IMG/VR virus record: IMGVR_UViG_3300021957_005241
Span: 1-23,252 of that record
Strand: one strand, 5' to 3'
DNA from: a virus
DNA: 23,252 nt
Below, one piece after another: positions 1 to 7,569 of this stretch. The first letter of the stretch is position 1, and the number at the start of each line of letters is the position of its first letter. The position numbers and the translations under genes were made by a program. The notes under the pieces are model-generated. The model worked only from the letters and a program-made list of their open reading frames with translations. It was not told the DNA's origin and made no database searches.

Positions 1-1620
1 TGCATCGTCATCATACTGCTTACATAAGTCTTCGTACTCGTCAGCATGTTGTGGGTATGTAGAACAAAACTCTTCTTTATCCATGTCTTTTAAGTCCTGA
101 ATAATTTCTTTCATTTTGCCTTCTTCTATCTGACTGTCACCTTCCTGGCTTAGAGCGTCTTTAACTTTTTGTTGATGGTCAATCATTGTTTGGACATCTT
201 CATCTGAAATTTCGCCTTCTGCAGGATATGTCCAATTATCATCGACATACTCACCGGAATCTTTAACTGATGTGCCTAAATCTTCCATTGCAACACCGGC
301 ATCGGTTTGTGGTTCATCTTCCATACCCATCTGGTATAGAGTATTAAAGATGTTTGACATTTTACTTTCAATTTCTTCTTTGCTCATAGAATCAAGTGGT
401 AATTTAACAAATTCCATAGCCAAATCGTTTTCGTGATCGTAGTTATCTTCTTCTGTAATACCATAGTCGTTTCTAATATCTGAAAGATCAACACTTTCGT
501 TTTCTTTTTCGTAGTCGTTTCTTTCTTGATCTGCTTTAGGATCTTTTGCAAGTTCCATATTCTTAATAGCATTTGCTGTTATCTTAATTACAAACTGTTT
601 ATCTTCTGCACTTAGTCCACCTAAGCCACCATCTAATTCTTCGATGATTTCACTTAATCTGTCACTTACTGCTAATCCATTATCATCATTGGCTAATCGA
701 GCGTTAATTTCGCCAAGTAATACTGCTGGAGATTTCAGTAGTTCTCTCATAAAGTGTTCTTTTTTAACTGTTGGGTCGTTTACATCTTCTACACCCATTC
801 TGTTTGCAACACTTTTTGCAATAGTGCTGTGGAACATTTTTGGATCTGGTGGTAAGAACTTTGCCGCTTCTGGATCAGCATTTGCTCTTAACTCAGGACG
901 TTGTGCCGCCTGCTTTGCATCTTTCGGACTAATAGTTTGATAGTCGTCAAAGTTAACAGGTGCTTCGCTTAGACCTGCTAATTTTCTCATAATATTTAAT
1001 TCTTCGCTCATTTTATTTCTCACTATTTTGTTATAGATTAAGTCAAAAACTTTCTCATTATATTCACCGAATTGATTAACAAAGTATTTCTTTGCCTCTT
1101 CTTCATTCGGTGCATTTTTAATTCTTTCCCTAAATGCACTTGCACTTGCTACTTCGTCACCAATTTGTATTGTAGGTGCGATAGTAATATAACCTCTATG
1201 CTCCATTGGTACTGGATCGTTTGCCATTGTTTCTATCTTTTGATAGTAAGCAGGCCTCGGCTCTCCTCTTTTTGTCATCTGTAATCCTGAATCAGAATCT
1301 ACATTGTCAAAAGGGAACCTCCCTAAATCCTTTTCACCAACAGCAAAAATAATCATTGTGTTCTTTTCATCGAACTGCGGATAACTATCTTTGTGGTAAG
1401 GTAACTTACCTGGTAGTACTGCTTCAGCAGATATTCCGTGTGCTGTGGCTATGAGTTGTTTCTCTTCAAAGTTAAACGGTGATTTCTCGCCATCTACTTT
1501 GTTCGAAGTTCCAACGTAAACCTTAGCGTCAGGAAATTGTGCTTGAAGTTTTTTATATACCTCGGCATGGTGTGCCAACATTGGCTGAAATCTACCTGGA
1601 TATATAACTACCTTCTGCAT
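1..1620 (-). CDS. Nucleotidyltransferase-like domain fused to candidate internal virion protein (3' end outside window)
   Basis: One open frame runs from the ATG at 1620 off the left edge (540 codons, no stop seen). Residues 1-200 resemble phage HxGH-type nucleotidyltransferases: IYPGRFQP at 6-13, and a late VASASAFRERI stretch matching the SxTxxR-type motif. The usual HxGH is degenerate here (LAHH at 15-18), so the first catalytic His is a Leu and activity is doubtful. From Met204 (position 1011) the sequence changes to an acidic, mostly helical protein that starts like a separate gene, with RKLAGLSEAP near its N-terminus. LSE before A fits the (L/I)xE cleavage rule of T4 prohead protease, so this half may be an internal head protein. 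The two halves are joined in frame without a stop; an internal start at 1011 cannot be excluded. A late-promoter octamer lies 5 nt before the ATG. Domain calls are from motifs only. Confidence 0.75.
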   Translation of the reverse strand, partial: MQKVVIYPGRFQPMLAHHAEVYKKLQAQFPDAKVYVGTSNKVDGEKSPFNFEEKQLIATAHGISAEAVLPGKLPYHKDSYPQFDEKNTMIIFAVGEKDLGRFPFDNVDSDSGLQMTKRGEPRPAYYQKIETMANDPVPMEHRGYITIAPTIQIGDEVASASAFRERIKNAPNEEEAKKYFVNQFGEYNEKVFDLIYNKIVRNKMSEELNIMRKLAGLSEAPVNFDDYQTISPKDAKQAAQRPELRANADPEAAKFLPPDPKMFHSTIAKSVANRMGVEDVNDPTVKKEHFMRELLKSPAVLLGEINARLANDDNGLAVSDRLSEIIEELDGGLGGLSAEDKQFVIKITANAIKNMELAKDPKADQERNDYEKENESVDLSDIRNDYGITEEDNYDHENDLAMEFVKLPLDSMSKEEIESKMSNIFNTLYQMGMEDEPQTDAGVAMEDLGTSVKDSGEYVDDNWTYPAEGEISDEDVQTMIDHQQKVKDALSQEGDSQIEEGKMKEIIQDLKDMDKEEFCSTYPQHADEYEDLCKQYDDDA

Positions 1621-1625
1621 GTATG

Positions 1626-1633
1626 TATTTATC
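1626..1633 (-). promoter_or_regulatory. T4-type late promoter GATAAATA, 5 nt before start codon
   Basis: GATAAATA reads on the minus strand and differs from the T4 late consensus TATAAATA at the first base only. It ends 5 nt before the ATG at 1620. With T4 geometry, transcription would begin at or next to the ATG, giving a leaderless mRNA. No Shine-Dalgarno sequence is seen. Confidence 0.55.
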
Positions 1634-1662
1634 AATCTCATGATAAAAACTGATTAAATGTT

Positions 1663-2220
1663 TTATACATCTTCCAATGTAGTCATCCAAACACTTAATT
1701 CGCCTATTTCTACGTTTTGTGGTTGGTCAGTACACCATTTAATCATACTTGCTAATTGGTCAGGGGTCATCATATTGTATTGCTTATGATGAACTGTTTG
1801 CGTCATGTCGGTTTTAACGTAACCTGGTGAAATGGATATGATTCTGCAACGTTTTTCATGATCGAGGATCATACGTAATGTTTCTTTGTGTAATTGTTTT
1901 TTAGTTGCGGCATAAACAGCATTTCTGGCATTGCCAAATCGTGTTCTACTGTTAATAACCACAATAGACTTGTCTTCTTTTTCTTTCCAGTGACTGTATA
2001 GTTCTTCTAATATAAGTTGTTGACTGAATTTTGCGTATGCATTGTTTACAAATAAATCACAATCAAGAGATTCTTGTACAATTTGAGAGCAAACATCAAC
2101 GTCATTAATGTCATATCCATTACTTCTGCTAAAGCCTACAACTTCGTGACCATCAGCAACATACATATCATGTAATGATTTACCAATCCCTCTGCTATGT
2201 CCTGTTATATTAATTTTCAT
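1663..2220 (-). CDS. Short-chain dehydrogenase/reductase (SDR)
   Basis: A compact 185-residue SDR, shorter than the usual 250. It has the Rossmann dinucleotide motif TGHSRGIG (6-13), the NNAY motif (59-62), a Ser at 91 in the catalytic-Ser region, the YxxxK pair Y103/K107 and the SPG turn (131-133). An NAD(P)-dependent oxidoreductase is therefore likely and the active site looks intact; the substrate cannot be read from sequence. AGGAG lies 6 nt before the ATG. Its start overlaps the end of the upstream hydroxylase-like gene by 11 nt, so the two are probably translated together. It is last in the run cupin, SGNH hydrolase, hydroxylase, SDR, which suggests a shared small-molecule or glycan-modifying role (inference). 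Confidence 0.8.
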   Translation of the reverse strand: MKINITGHSRGIGKSLHDMYVADGHEVVGFSRSNGYDINDVDVCSQIVQESLDCDLFVNNAYAKFSQQLILEELYSHWKEKEDKSIVVINSRTRFGNARNAVYAATKKQLHKETLRMILDHEKRCRIISISPGYVKTDMTQTVHHKQYNMMTPDQLASMIKWCTDQPQNVEIGELSVWMTTLEDV

Positions 2221-2752
2221 ATCTTACTCCTACAATGTGCCATCTAAATTCATCACCATAATTAACAGCAGAATGTAGATCAGTGGTATCTACTTTATAA
2301 CTGCATCCTGCATTTAGGTGCTCATGTTGTATTATAACACTTTCACCGCTGATTGGTCGACCATTAAAGAACTGTTGAAAACATTTATTATTAGTTTTCA
2401 CAGGAATGTGTAATCTTATATTAGTTTTTTGAAAGTTATGATCAGCATGTACTGTGTATGTTGTTTTAGGCAACAGTTTCATTGCCCGCCATCTGTAATA
2501 CTGTGGGTATCTTGCAAGTATTTCTTCTACATACGTGCCTATAAATGCTTTATTTAATTTAGAGTAGTATCTTTCTGGATGTTTGAGTTTGGCAATTTTA
2601 CCCACACTACCAAACCAATCGTTACTACCATCTATGCTGGTAATACTTATTTGGTTATAATCGTATAATTCATTATCTGTTAAGACAGTTCTGAATTCAT
2701 ACCATAAACGTGCCTCATCGATATCTGAATCTATCAGTTCAATATAGCTCAT
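2210..2752 (-). CDS. Aspartyl/asparaginyl beta-hydroxylase-like (2OG-Fe type) protein
   Basis: 180 residues. The C-terminal half carries the pattern of the aspartyl/asparaginyl hydroxylase branch of double-stranded beta-helix oxygenases: VHADH (101-105), NIRLHIPV (111-118), DLHSAVN (159-165) and RWHIV (170-174). H102 and H160 are likely iron ligands and R170 a 2-oxoglutarate contact, by analogy. The N-terminal half is not recognised. The substrate is unknown and could be protein or a small molecule. An AATAAATA late-promoter-like octamer lies exactly 5 nt before the ATG, so the mRNA may be leaderless. The stop overlaps the SDR start by 11 nt. The family call is by motif pattern and would need a profile search to confirm. 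Confidence 0.6.
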   Translation of the reverse strand: MSYIELIDSDIDEARLWYEFRTVLTDNELYDYNQISITSIDGSNDWFGSVGKIAKLKHPERYYSKLNKAFIGTYVEEILARYPQYYRWRAMKLLPKTTYTVHADHNFQKTNIRLHIPVKTNNKCFQQFFNGRPISGESVIIQHEHLNAGCSYKVDTTDLHSAVNYGDEFRWHIVGVRYEN

Positions 2753-2757
2753 ATGTG

Positions 2758-2765
2758 TATTTATT
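2758..2765 (-). promoter_or_regulatory. Late-promoter-like AATAAATA, 5 nt before start codon
   Basis: A minus-strand AATAAATA followed by CACAT and then the ATG at 2752. The 5-nt spacing is the same as at four other genes in the window. No ribosome binding site lies between motif and start. Confidence 0.5.
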
Positions 2766-2773
2766 AGTAAATT

Positions 2774-3538
2774 TTAAAAAATTTGGTGTTCTTGAACGTG
2801 GTTAATTATACCATCTGCTATTATGCGTTGCCCTTCTTCGCTGGTATGAAAATGATATGGATTTTCTATACCTCTTTCCATTTCGATATGCATAACCCGA
2901 TGCGGCTCCCATGCCACTGAAGCAGAACCTTTATCCCACACAATGTTCTTAAGATGTTCTCTCTGTCGAAAATATTTAGACTGCATTGCAACTGATCCTA
3001 TAAAACCTAACCAAGGTATTTTGGAATCTATTAAAGTTTGTACGGCACTCTCAAATAAGTACACATCTTTTTCATGCATCAGTCCAGGGTCGTATAAGTT
3101 ATGAAACCAGTCTGTGATAACTTGTAATTGTTTAGGTGAATAGGAACCTGGATTACCGTTTTCTGTATCTACTATGTTGATTATTGTATCAGAAACAACA
3201 TTGTTGAGAAAACGACTATCATCACTTAATGGAATATCGTGTTGATCGTATGTGTAATTAAATAAACCTTTGTCGTCATCATAACCAGATTTACTGTCTG
3301 GATGTACATACTCTATTCTATCACTGTTAGTAGTACCCCATACAATAAAATCAACTTGTTCGTCTATCAAGAAATCAAGTTGCTGTCTGATGAATAAGTT
3401 ACTGCCGCCTGGTTTACCTATGGCAATTAATTCTGCATTATAATGTTTTGCAAGATGATTTGCAAAGTGTATTTGTTTGGATTTAAGTGGGGAAAAGAAA
3501 CTATCACCAGCAACACCTATTTTAATCACTTTGAGCAC
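2774..3538 (-). CDS. SGNH/GDSL-like hydrolase
   Basis: 254 residues with the block layout of SGNH hydrolases: GDSFF (11-15, nucleophile Ser13), GKPGGSN (41-47, Gly/oxyanion block), WGTTNSDR (67-74, the Asn block) and a C-terminal YHFHTSEEG (228-236) in the place of the DxxH block. The family includes esterases and glycan O-deacetylases; the substrate is not readable. No signal peptide is seen, so it probably acts in the cytoplasm or is packaged. Translation begins at a GTG at 3538 (or 3529) inside the end of the cupin gene, an overlap of 17 nt that suggests coupling. Its place beside a cupin and a hydroxylase suggests a role in sugar or small-molecule modification (inference). Confidence 0.6.
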   Translation of the reverse strand: MLKVIKIGVAGDSFFSPLKSKQIHFANHLAKHYNAELIAIGKPGGSNLFIRQQLDFLIDEQVDFIVWGTTNSDRIEYVHPDSKSGYDDDKGLFNYTYDQHDIPLSDDSRFLNNVVSDTIINIVDTENGNPGSYSPKQLQVITDWFHNLYDPGLMHEKDVYLFESAVQTLIDSKIPWLGFIGSVAMQSKYFRQREHLKNIVWDKGSASVAWEPHRVMHIEMERGIENPYHFHTSEEGQRIIADGIINHVQEHQIF

Positions 3539-3830
3539 CCCAGCCTTCAGCGTACTCGGTTACTTCTACAACCAAGTTTTCAGTGCTTCTTCCTTTGATT
3601 AATCTGTGGTATACATTCTTAGGAACATATATAGATTCATTGATGTTTAATGGCATAGGGAGTTTATTATCAAGTTGTATTTTCCAGCCTTTGCCTGATG
3701 TAGGTTTTACAGCACGATCGTTGTGATCTCTGTGCCACACTAACTCTTCGGTCTCTACATCTTGTTGAAATATTCTTTGGAACTTGTTTTCTGTAAGTTG
3801 TGTGTCTTTATATGGTTTGTCTACCACCAC
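3522..3830 (-). CDS. Small single-domain cupin protein
   Basis: 102 residues forming one cupin-like barrel: WHRDHNDR (32-39) gives likely metal-binding H33 and H36, and YVPKNVYHRLIKG (68-80) gives the conserved Pro70 and H75. The type is common in marine phages and usually of unknown function. The start is a GTG at 3830 (a second GTG follows directly), reading across the tandem Trp codons and TAG stop of the upstream structural gene, so expression is probably coupled to it. It overlaps the SGNH hydrolase downstream by 17 nt. The substrate is unknown. Confidence 0.55.
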   Translation of the reverse strand: MVVDKPYKDTQLTENKFQRIFQQDVETEELVWHRDHNDRAVKPTSGKGWKIQLDNKLPMPLNINESIYVPKNVYHRLIKGRSTENLVVEVTEYAEGWGAQSD

Positions 3831-4849
3831 TTCCCGCCTTTAACTAAACCGTAACGAGGTAAACGACATGCCCAATATCCTGCTTTTTGCTTATCGTTTT
3901 TCTTTTCACAGTTGTGTCTTGCGGCAAAACTTTTAGCCGCTTTTTTATTACTTGCTTTTGTTTTGAGTCCAGTAACATCACCAAAACTAATTTTCTTAAC
4001 ATTACCTTTTGGTGTTTTTACATACACATAATACTTCTTACTACCACCACGTTTTGGTTTGTTAAGTTGTACATCTTTACCTTGATACTCTGCTTCGTTA
4101 ACGCCTGCTTTTTTAGTTAAGTATGCTTTAACATCATCTCTTGGCGAGTCGTCAATGTATGCAATTTTTAAATTAATGAGAGTTCTTTGATCACCTGCAT
4201 CTGTGTATAGATCTAAATTATCTAAATGGTATGCGGCAACTGTATCACCAGCCTGTGCGGCTTGCTGTAGCTCTTTACCTAAAGGAGTATGCTTTGCACT
4301 GGTCATATGGTTAGCACCCATTAGAGCGGCTAATACACCCACTGTAGCAAGTCCTTTGCGTAGTGAACCTTGTGCTTCATCTACTTCGTCATACTCTTCA
4401 TTCAGATACGGAACATCCAACCAAACACGGCCTACACCTTTAAGTTCAACACTTTCGCCTATGTCGGTGCCAAGCATTTCTTCACTTTCCCAATCTAACT
4501 CAGGAAGTGAACCTGCTTCACGTAATTTTTTGGCTGTTTTAAATGTATCAAAGTAGGCTTCGCTTTGATATCTGAATATGCTATCATATAAAGGAACTTG
4601 CCTTTTTACATGCTCTGCTAATGATTCTAATGATTCAGTAGTCCAATTACTAACACCTTTACCTTGATATGCGCCTTTTATGCCACCTGCTTTTTCAGTG
4701 TACTTGTCTTGTACGTCTACACCAATTCTCCAATAATGATCACGAGGTTTATCTGGATTGTCTTTGTGCCATAAGTCAGCGGCTCTTTGTGCAAGATAGT
4801 AACCGTCTAACGAACCTTCTTCTAATTTAAGTATGCTTTGTATTTTCAT
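3821..4849 (-). CDS. Candidate internal virion protein with conserved marine-phage C-terminal domain
   Basis: 342 residues from the ATG at 4849. A TTG at 4864 is an alternative start, but the ATG has the late octamer exactly 5 nt upstream and is preferred. The N-terminus MKIQSILKLEEGS contains LEE before G at residue 11, fitting the T4 prohead protease rule, and resembles in length and place the capsid-targeting peptide of T4 internal proteins. A hydrophobic stretch lies at 165-180. The C-terminal ~75 residues (about 265-342) are a basic domain with KKYYVYVKTPKG, two Cys (314, 328) and YWACRLPRYG that I recognise as recurring in marine myophage proteins, without a known biochemical role. Packaging in the head is inference. 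Confidence 0.65.
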   Translation of the reverse strand: MKIQSILKLEEGSLDGYYLAQRAADLWHKDNPDKPRDHYWRIGVDVQDKYTEKAGGIKGAYQGKGVSNWTTESLESLAEHVKRQVPLYDSIFRYQSEAYFDTFKTAKKLREAGSLPELDWESEEMLGTDIGESVELKGVGRVWLDVPYLNEEYDEVDEAQGSLRKGLATVGVLAALMGANHMTSAKHTPLGKELQQAAQAGDTVAAYHLDNLDLYTDAGDQRTLINLKIAYIDDSPRDDVKAYLTKKAGVNEAEYQGKDVQLNKPKRGGSKKYYVYVKTPKGNVKKISFGDVTGLKTKASNKKAAKSFAARHNCEKKNDKQKAGYWACRLPRYGLVKGGKWW

Positions 4850-4854
4850 ACTTA

Positions 4855-4862
4855 TATTTATC
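4855..4862 (-). promoter_or_regulatory. T4-type late promoter GATAAATA, 5 nt before start codon
   Basis: Minus-strand GATAAATA followed by TAAGT and the ATG at 4849. The spacing supports that ATG over the in-frame TTG at 4864, which would begin just upstream of the octamer. Confidence 0.55.
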
Positions 4863-4870
4863 AAATTAGT

Positions 4871-5092
4871 TTAATCTAAAATATCTTTTGGTTTTGTGTT
4901 CCAAACAATTCTAATACCACGTCTTTCCAATTCTATGATTGCTTTACGTCTAACTTTTGGCTTTGCGCCATCTTTGTTAATGTATTCGAATAATTCATCT
5001 TTGGATTTATGTTTAATGTATTCGTGTTTTATTGCTGTTTTCTTAGTACCTTTTTTGTACTCTTTGAATGATGGTGCGAATTTTACTGGCAT
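4871..5092 (-). CDS. Conserved small marine-phage protein
   Basis: 73 residues, Lys/Arg-rich, of the type MPVKFAPSFKEYKKGTKK followed by a helical KDELFEYINKDGAKPKVRRK stretch and ending near ERRGIRIVW. I recognise it as a recurrent small protein of T4-like marine phages with no known function. It starts at 5092 in a TAATG overlap with the stop of the small gene upstream, so the two form a translationally coupled pair behind the late promoter at 5287-5294. Its basic charge would suit nucleic-acid or structural binding (inference). Confidence 0.75.
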   Translation of the reverse strand: MPVKFAPSFKEYKKGTKKTAIKHEYIKHKSKDELFEYINKDGAKPKVRRKAIIELERRGIRIVWNTKPKDILD

Positions 5093-5259
5093 TATCCTTG
5101 TCCTCGATTTAAACTCACGTTACGTTTCTTGGACTTGTTCATAGTTGACATACCTAACTTAGTACGTCTACCTCTGCCACCTACACCTTGTGATGTACAC
5201 TTTCTTCCTGAGCCGTTGATTAACGACTTGTTAACTTTTCTTTGTGCTGATTTTGCCAT
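5092..5259 (-). CDS. Small basic marine-phage protein, 55 residues
   Basis: A 55-residue frame starting MAKSAQRKVNKSL, with a Gly/Arg-rich centre (GVGGRGRRTKLG) and an end near MNKSKKRNVSLNRGQG. It is strongly basic, with no hydrophobic segment. The SMNKxKRR...RGQG ending recurs in marine T4-like phages, function unknown. A good ribosome site (AGGAGAG) sits just before the ATG. Its TAA overlaps the ATG of the next gene by one base. A perfect TATAAATA late promoter lies 27 nt upstream. A virion or DNA-binding role is plausible but unproven. Confidence 0.75.
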   Translation of the reverse strand: MAKSAQRKVNKSLINGSGRKCTSQGVGGRGRRTKLGMSTMNKSKKRNVSLNRGQG

Positions 5260-5286
5260 TTCTCTCCTGAGTTGTATTACAGGATA

Positions 5287-5294
5287 TATTTATA
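5287..5294 (-). promoter_or_regulatory. Perfect T4 late promoter TATAAATA
   Basis: Minus-strand TATAAATA, an exact consensus match, 27 nt before the ATG at 5259. A leader with a Shine-Dalgarno sequence (CAGGAGAG) follows, so this late transcript is not leaderless, unlike several others here. Confidence 0.65.
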
Positions 5295-5330
5295 TAACAG
5301 AAAGTTATTAAAAAAGATTATTGGTATGTT

Positions 5331-6560
5331 TTATTTAGGAACGCAATTGTTTACTCTAACTCCACCCTTCATTTTAGTGCCTTGCTTTTTATAGCCTTTC
5401 CAACACTTAGGGTCAAGTCGGGATTTAGATTTCCCTTCGAGTTTTTTAAGTTCATCATAAAGATTGCCTTTATGTTTAACTTCGCCTTTCTTCATATCTT
5501 TCTTCTTATCAGTATGTGTTGCAGGTCTATTGAATTTTTCAATATTCTTTGCTACTGGATTTCTTTTATCATATGATTTAGGCTTTTGAGGTATTGAACC
5601 TTCTTCCATTTGCATGTCATCGAGTTTGTTTTTTGCATCTCTGATTGCATCTTCGAACGGTGCTTCTAATTCGTAAACTGCACTTTCCAAGTTATTCATT
5701 GCTTCATATACTTGACGCTCGTTGTATTCATCTACTTGTATGCCTAACTGTTCTGCTAATGAAGACATTTTAGTTATGATTTGCATGTGTGTATCTGCAT
5801 ACTTAATGTTCTTTGTAATACTTCTTGCTTCTCTAAGACCTGCTTCTAAATCATATATTTTGCTTTCTAAATCAGATTCAGCATCTTCAGTTTGCATTTC
5901 TGGTGCTTGTTGAATAGTCTGTCCTGTTTTCTGCATACGTGCATCACCTTTGGCATTAGCCAAATAGTCTACAAGAAACTTACCACCATATACAGCGGCA
6001 GTAATTCCTAACACAGGTATTTTATATTTAAATATGATCTTAGCGGCTTCAGTTAATGTCTTGATATCAAAGAACTGAGCAAGTTTACTTGTTAACCATC
6101 CGAGAATATCTTTAGCAGTATCTAATTCACCGTCAACTGCATCTAAGGCAATTGTACTTCTAATTGGTCTTTTAGCACCTGCTTTAAGAATTTTTGCTAA
6201 TATAGGAACACCAACACGAAGTAGTGCCAATGGCGCCACTTCGTCTATTTGGGATTCACCTACAAGTTTACCACGCATTGGGTGTGGACTTGAATGTCCT
6301 TTTGTAGGCTTAATTTTCTTTGGCTTTTTGTCACTTGCTTTTGCCTGGCTGGCTTCCGATACCGGGGCACCAGTTATATGCACAGTGGCATTTTTACCTT
6401 TTGAATTAAGAGTATTAGCCATTTTATCTGCTCTTGAGCGACTTGAAACAATCTTCCACGGTTTGTCATTTATACATACCGCATAGTTGTTAGGAGTTTC
6501 GTCCTTGAGCTCATGCTCAATTTCTCTCTTTTTAAAGTCGCTAATCTCAGAAATAATCAT
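5331..6560 (-). CDS. Virion-associated structural-type protein with helical core and Cys-containing tail motif
   Basis: 409 residues. Residues about 24-70 form a small domain (YAVCINDKPWKIVSSRSRAD ... GAPVSEA) seen at the N-terminus of many marine phage proteins. A hydrophobic segment near 180-200 (IPVLGITAAVYGG) could be membrane-inserting. Long charged helices fill 225-310, and the C-terminus (386-409) holds CWKGYKKQGTKMKGG followed by NNCV, a Cys-containing motif also recurrent in such proteins. IDE at 105-107 loosely resembles a prohead-protease site but is followed by Val, so cleavage there is uncertain. It begins 2 nt after the stop of the next structural gene and probably shares its promoter. 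The precise role is unknown; a head-internal or injected protein is a fair guess. Confidence 0.65.
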   Translation of the reverse strand: MIISEISDFKKREIEHELKDETPNNYAVCINDKPWKIVSSRSRADKMANTLNSKGKNATVHITGAPVSEASQAKASDKKPKKIKPTKGHSSPHPMRGKLVGESQIDEVAPLALLRVGVPILAKILKAGAKRPIRSTIALDAVDGELDTAKDILGWLTSKLAQFFDIKTLTEAAKIIFKYKIPVLGITAAVYGGKFLVDYLANAKGDARMQKTGQTIQQAPEMQTEDAESDLESKIYDLEAGLREARSITKNIKYADTHMQIITKMSSLAEQLGIQVDEYNERQVYEAMNNLESAVYELEAPFEDAIRDAKNKLDDMQMEEGSIPQKPKSYDKRNPVAKNIEKFNRPATHTDKKKDMKKGEVKHKGNLYDELKKLEGKSKSRLDPKCWKGYKKQGTKMKGGVRVNNCVPK

Positions 6561-6562
6561 TT

Positions 6563-7171
6563 TTAAGTATTAATATCGCCTAAGTCACTGTTACTGTTTT
6601 GAGATTGTGTGATTGAACCATAGTCTCTAACTGTTACACTGTCACTTGCTAATACAACACTAATTGTACCTGTTCCTGCTGAAGCAGTACCTTGCACAAC
6701 ATTTAGTTTTAGTGTAGCATCTGCTGTATACTCATATTGGAACTGTGAATGATATTGTGCTACTTTAAGCACATCAACATCGCCTGCTCTAATAAAGCGA
6801 GATGTATTATCACTGTCGCCTATTTCTACATAAGTTGCAGTATTGTTTGATGCAGTCCATGCCGCTGGTACGTCAACTGTTACTGAGATGATTCTTGAAC
6901 CTTCAGCAATGTCGGCAATATCACTTGCACCTGAATCAAAGTCAAAGTCAACAGTAATATGCTGGATTAAATCCGCCGTTACTGCATCTAATTGAGCTTT
7001 GGTAACTGCTTCAGTTGCCACTGTAGCGTTTGCAATTTTTAACTTTTGCAGAGCACCACCGTTAGCATAGAAGCCAATTTCGTTTGATGTACCCGTTATA
7101 TACGAGCCTTGCTTACCTAATTCAACGTTAGCACCTAAGCCTGCCAAATTATATTTTTTAACTGTAGCCAT
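6563..7171 (-). CDS. Phage structural protein (conserved marine-phage type)
   Basis: 202 residues beginning MATVKKYNLAGLGANVELG, Gly/Ala/Thr-rich in the first 60 residues, followed by a beta-rich region rich in Val, Asp, Ser and Thr, with no Cys. Composition and the N-terminal pattern match virion structural proteins of marine T4-like phages (from memory of the family); whether it is a head, tail or decoration component cannot be read. The start follows a purine-rich GGGGAATAAAAA leader. A GATAAATA late promoter lies 48 nt upstream, giving it the longest clear late leader of the minus-strand block, consistent with strong expression (inference). Confidence 0.7.
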   Translation of the reverse strand: MATVKKYNLAGLGANVELGKQGSYITGTSNEIGFYANGGALQKLKIANATVATEAVTKAQLDAVTADLIQHITVDFDFDSGASDIADIAEGSRIISVTVDVPAAWTASNNTATYVEIGDSDNTSRFIRAGDVDVLKVAQYHSQFQYEYTADATLKLNVVQGTASAGTGTISVVLASDSVTVRDYGSITQSQNSNSDLGDINT

Positions 7172-7219
7172 TTTTTATTCCCCGGTTTGAATAATTTATG
7201 TAATTATGTTTACACAACA

Positions 7220-7227
7220 TATTTATC
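7220..7227 (-). promoter_or_regulatory. T4-type late promoter GATAAATA in divergent control region
   Basis: Minus-strand GATAAATA, 48 nt before the ATG at 7171. It lies 9 nt from the -35 box of the opposite-facing early promoter (7236-7264), so early rightward and late leftward transcription diverge from this 116-nt gap. Confidence 0.6.
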
Positions 7228-7235
7228 AAAAACGA

Positions 7236-7264
7236 TTGACAAAGTTAACATATACTTGTATAAT
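7236..7264 (+). promoter_or_regulatory. Consensus sigma70 early promoter
   Basis: TTGACA at 7236-7241 and TATAAT at 7259-7264 with a 17-nt spacer: perfect match in both boxes and spacing. It would be read by unmodified host RNA polymerase and drive the rightward operon from 7288. TAGGAGA at 7273-7279 is the ribosome site for the first gene. Confidence 0.85.
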
Positions 7265-7287
7265 ATATTCATTAGGAGACGTACAGC

Positions 7288-7569
7288 ATGACCTGGAACA
7301 ATCGTGTTATTAGACATATCAATGAAGACGCTGATGTATGGTATTCCATACATGAGGTGCATTATGACCAAGATGGTAACCCTAATGGTGTTACAGAAAA
7401 CCCTGTGCCTGCACATGGTGATTCGGTGGAAGAATTAACACATTCCATGATATATCAAATGAAAGCCTTGACAGAACCAGTTTTAGACTATAGAATGTTT
7501 GAGAACCAGGAAAAAGAAACAACAACTGACGAAGCACTTAACATGTTAAAAGGTAAAAATAATGACTGA
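7288..7569 (+). CDS. Small conserved protein of phages and bacteria, function unknown
   Basis: 93 residues with the pattern MTWNNRVI ... WYSIHEVHYDQDGNPNG ... VEELTHSMIYQMKALTEPVLDY. I recognise this as a widespread small family, usually annotated as hypothetical, with a short beta-rich N-terminus and a helical C-terminus. No catalytic motif is visible. It is the first gene behind a perfect sigma70 promoter, with a strong ribosome site, so it should be among the earliest expressed. It overlaps the start of the UvdE gene by 8 nt, making co-translation likely. Confidence 0.75.
   Translation: MTWNNRVIRHINEDADVWYSIHEVHYDQDGNPNGVTENPVPAHGDSVEELTHSMIYQMKALTEPVLDYRMFENQEKETTTDEALNMLKGKNND

Noticed and set aside
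384-572. Minus-strand frame rich in Lys and Thr near the left edge
   Set aside because: Out of frame with the fusion gene that covers it; composition is that of a shadow.
644-940. Plus-strand open frame of 98 codons
   Set aside because: Antisense to the continuous fusion gene, with no start signals or recognisable domain.
4203-4556. Plus-strand open frame of 117 codons
   Set aside because: Antisense to the candidate virion gene, whose frame has recognisable domains and a late promoter.
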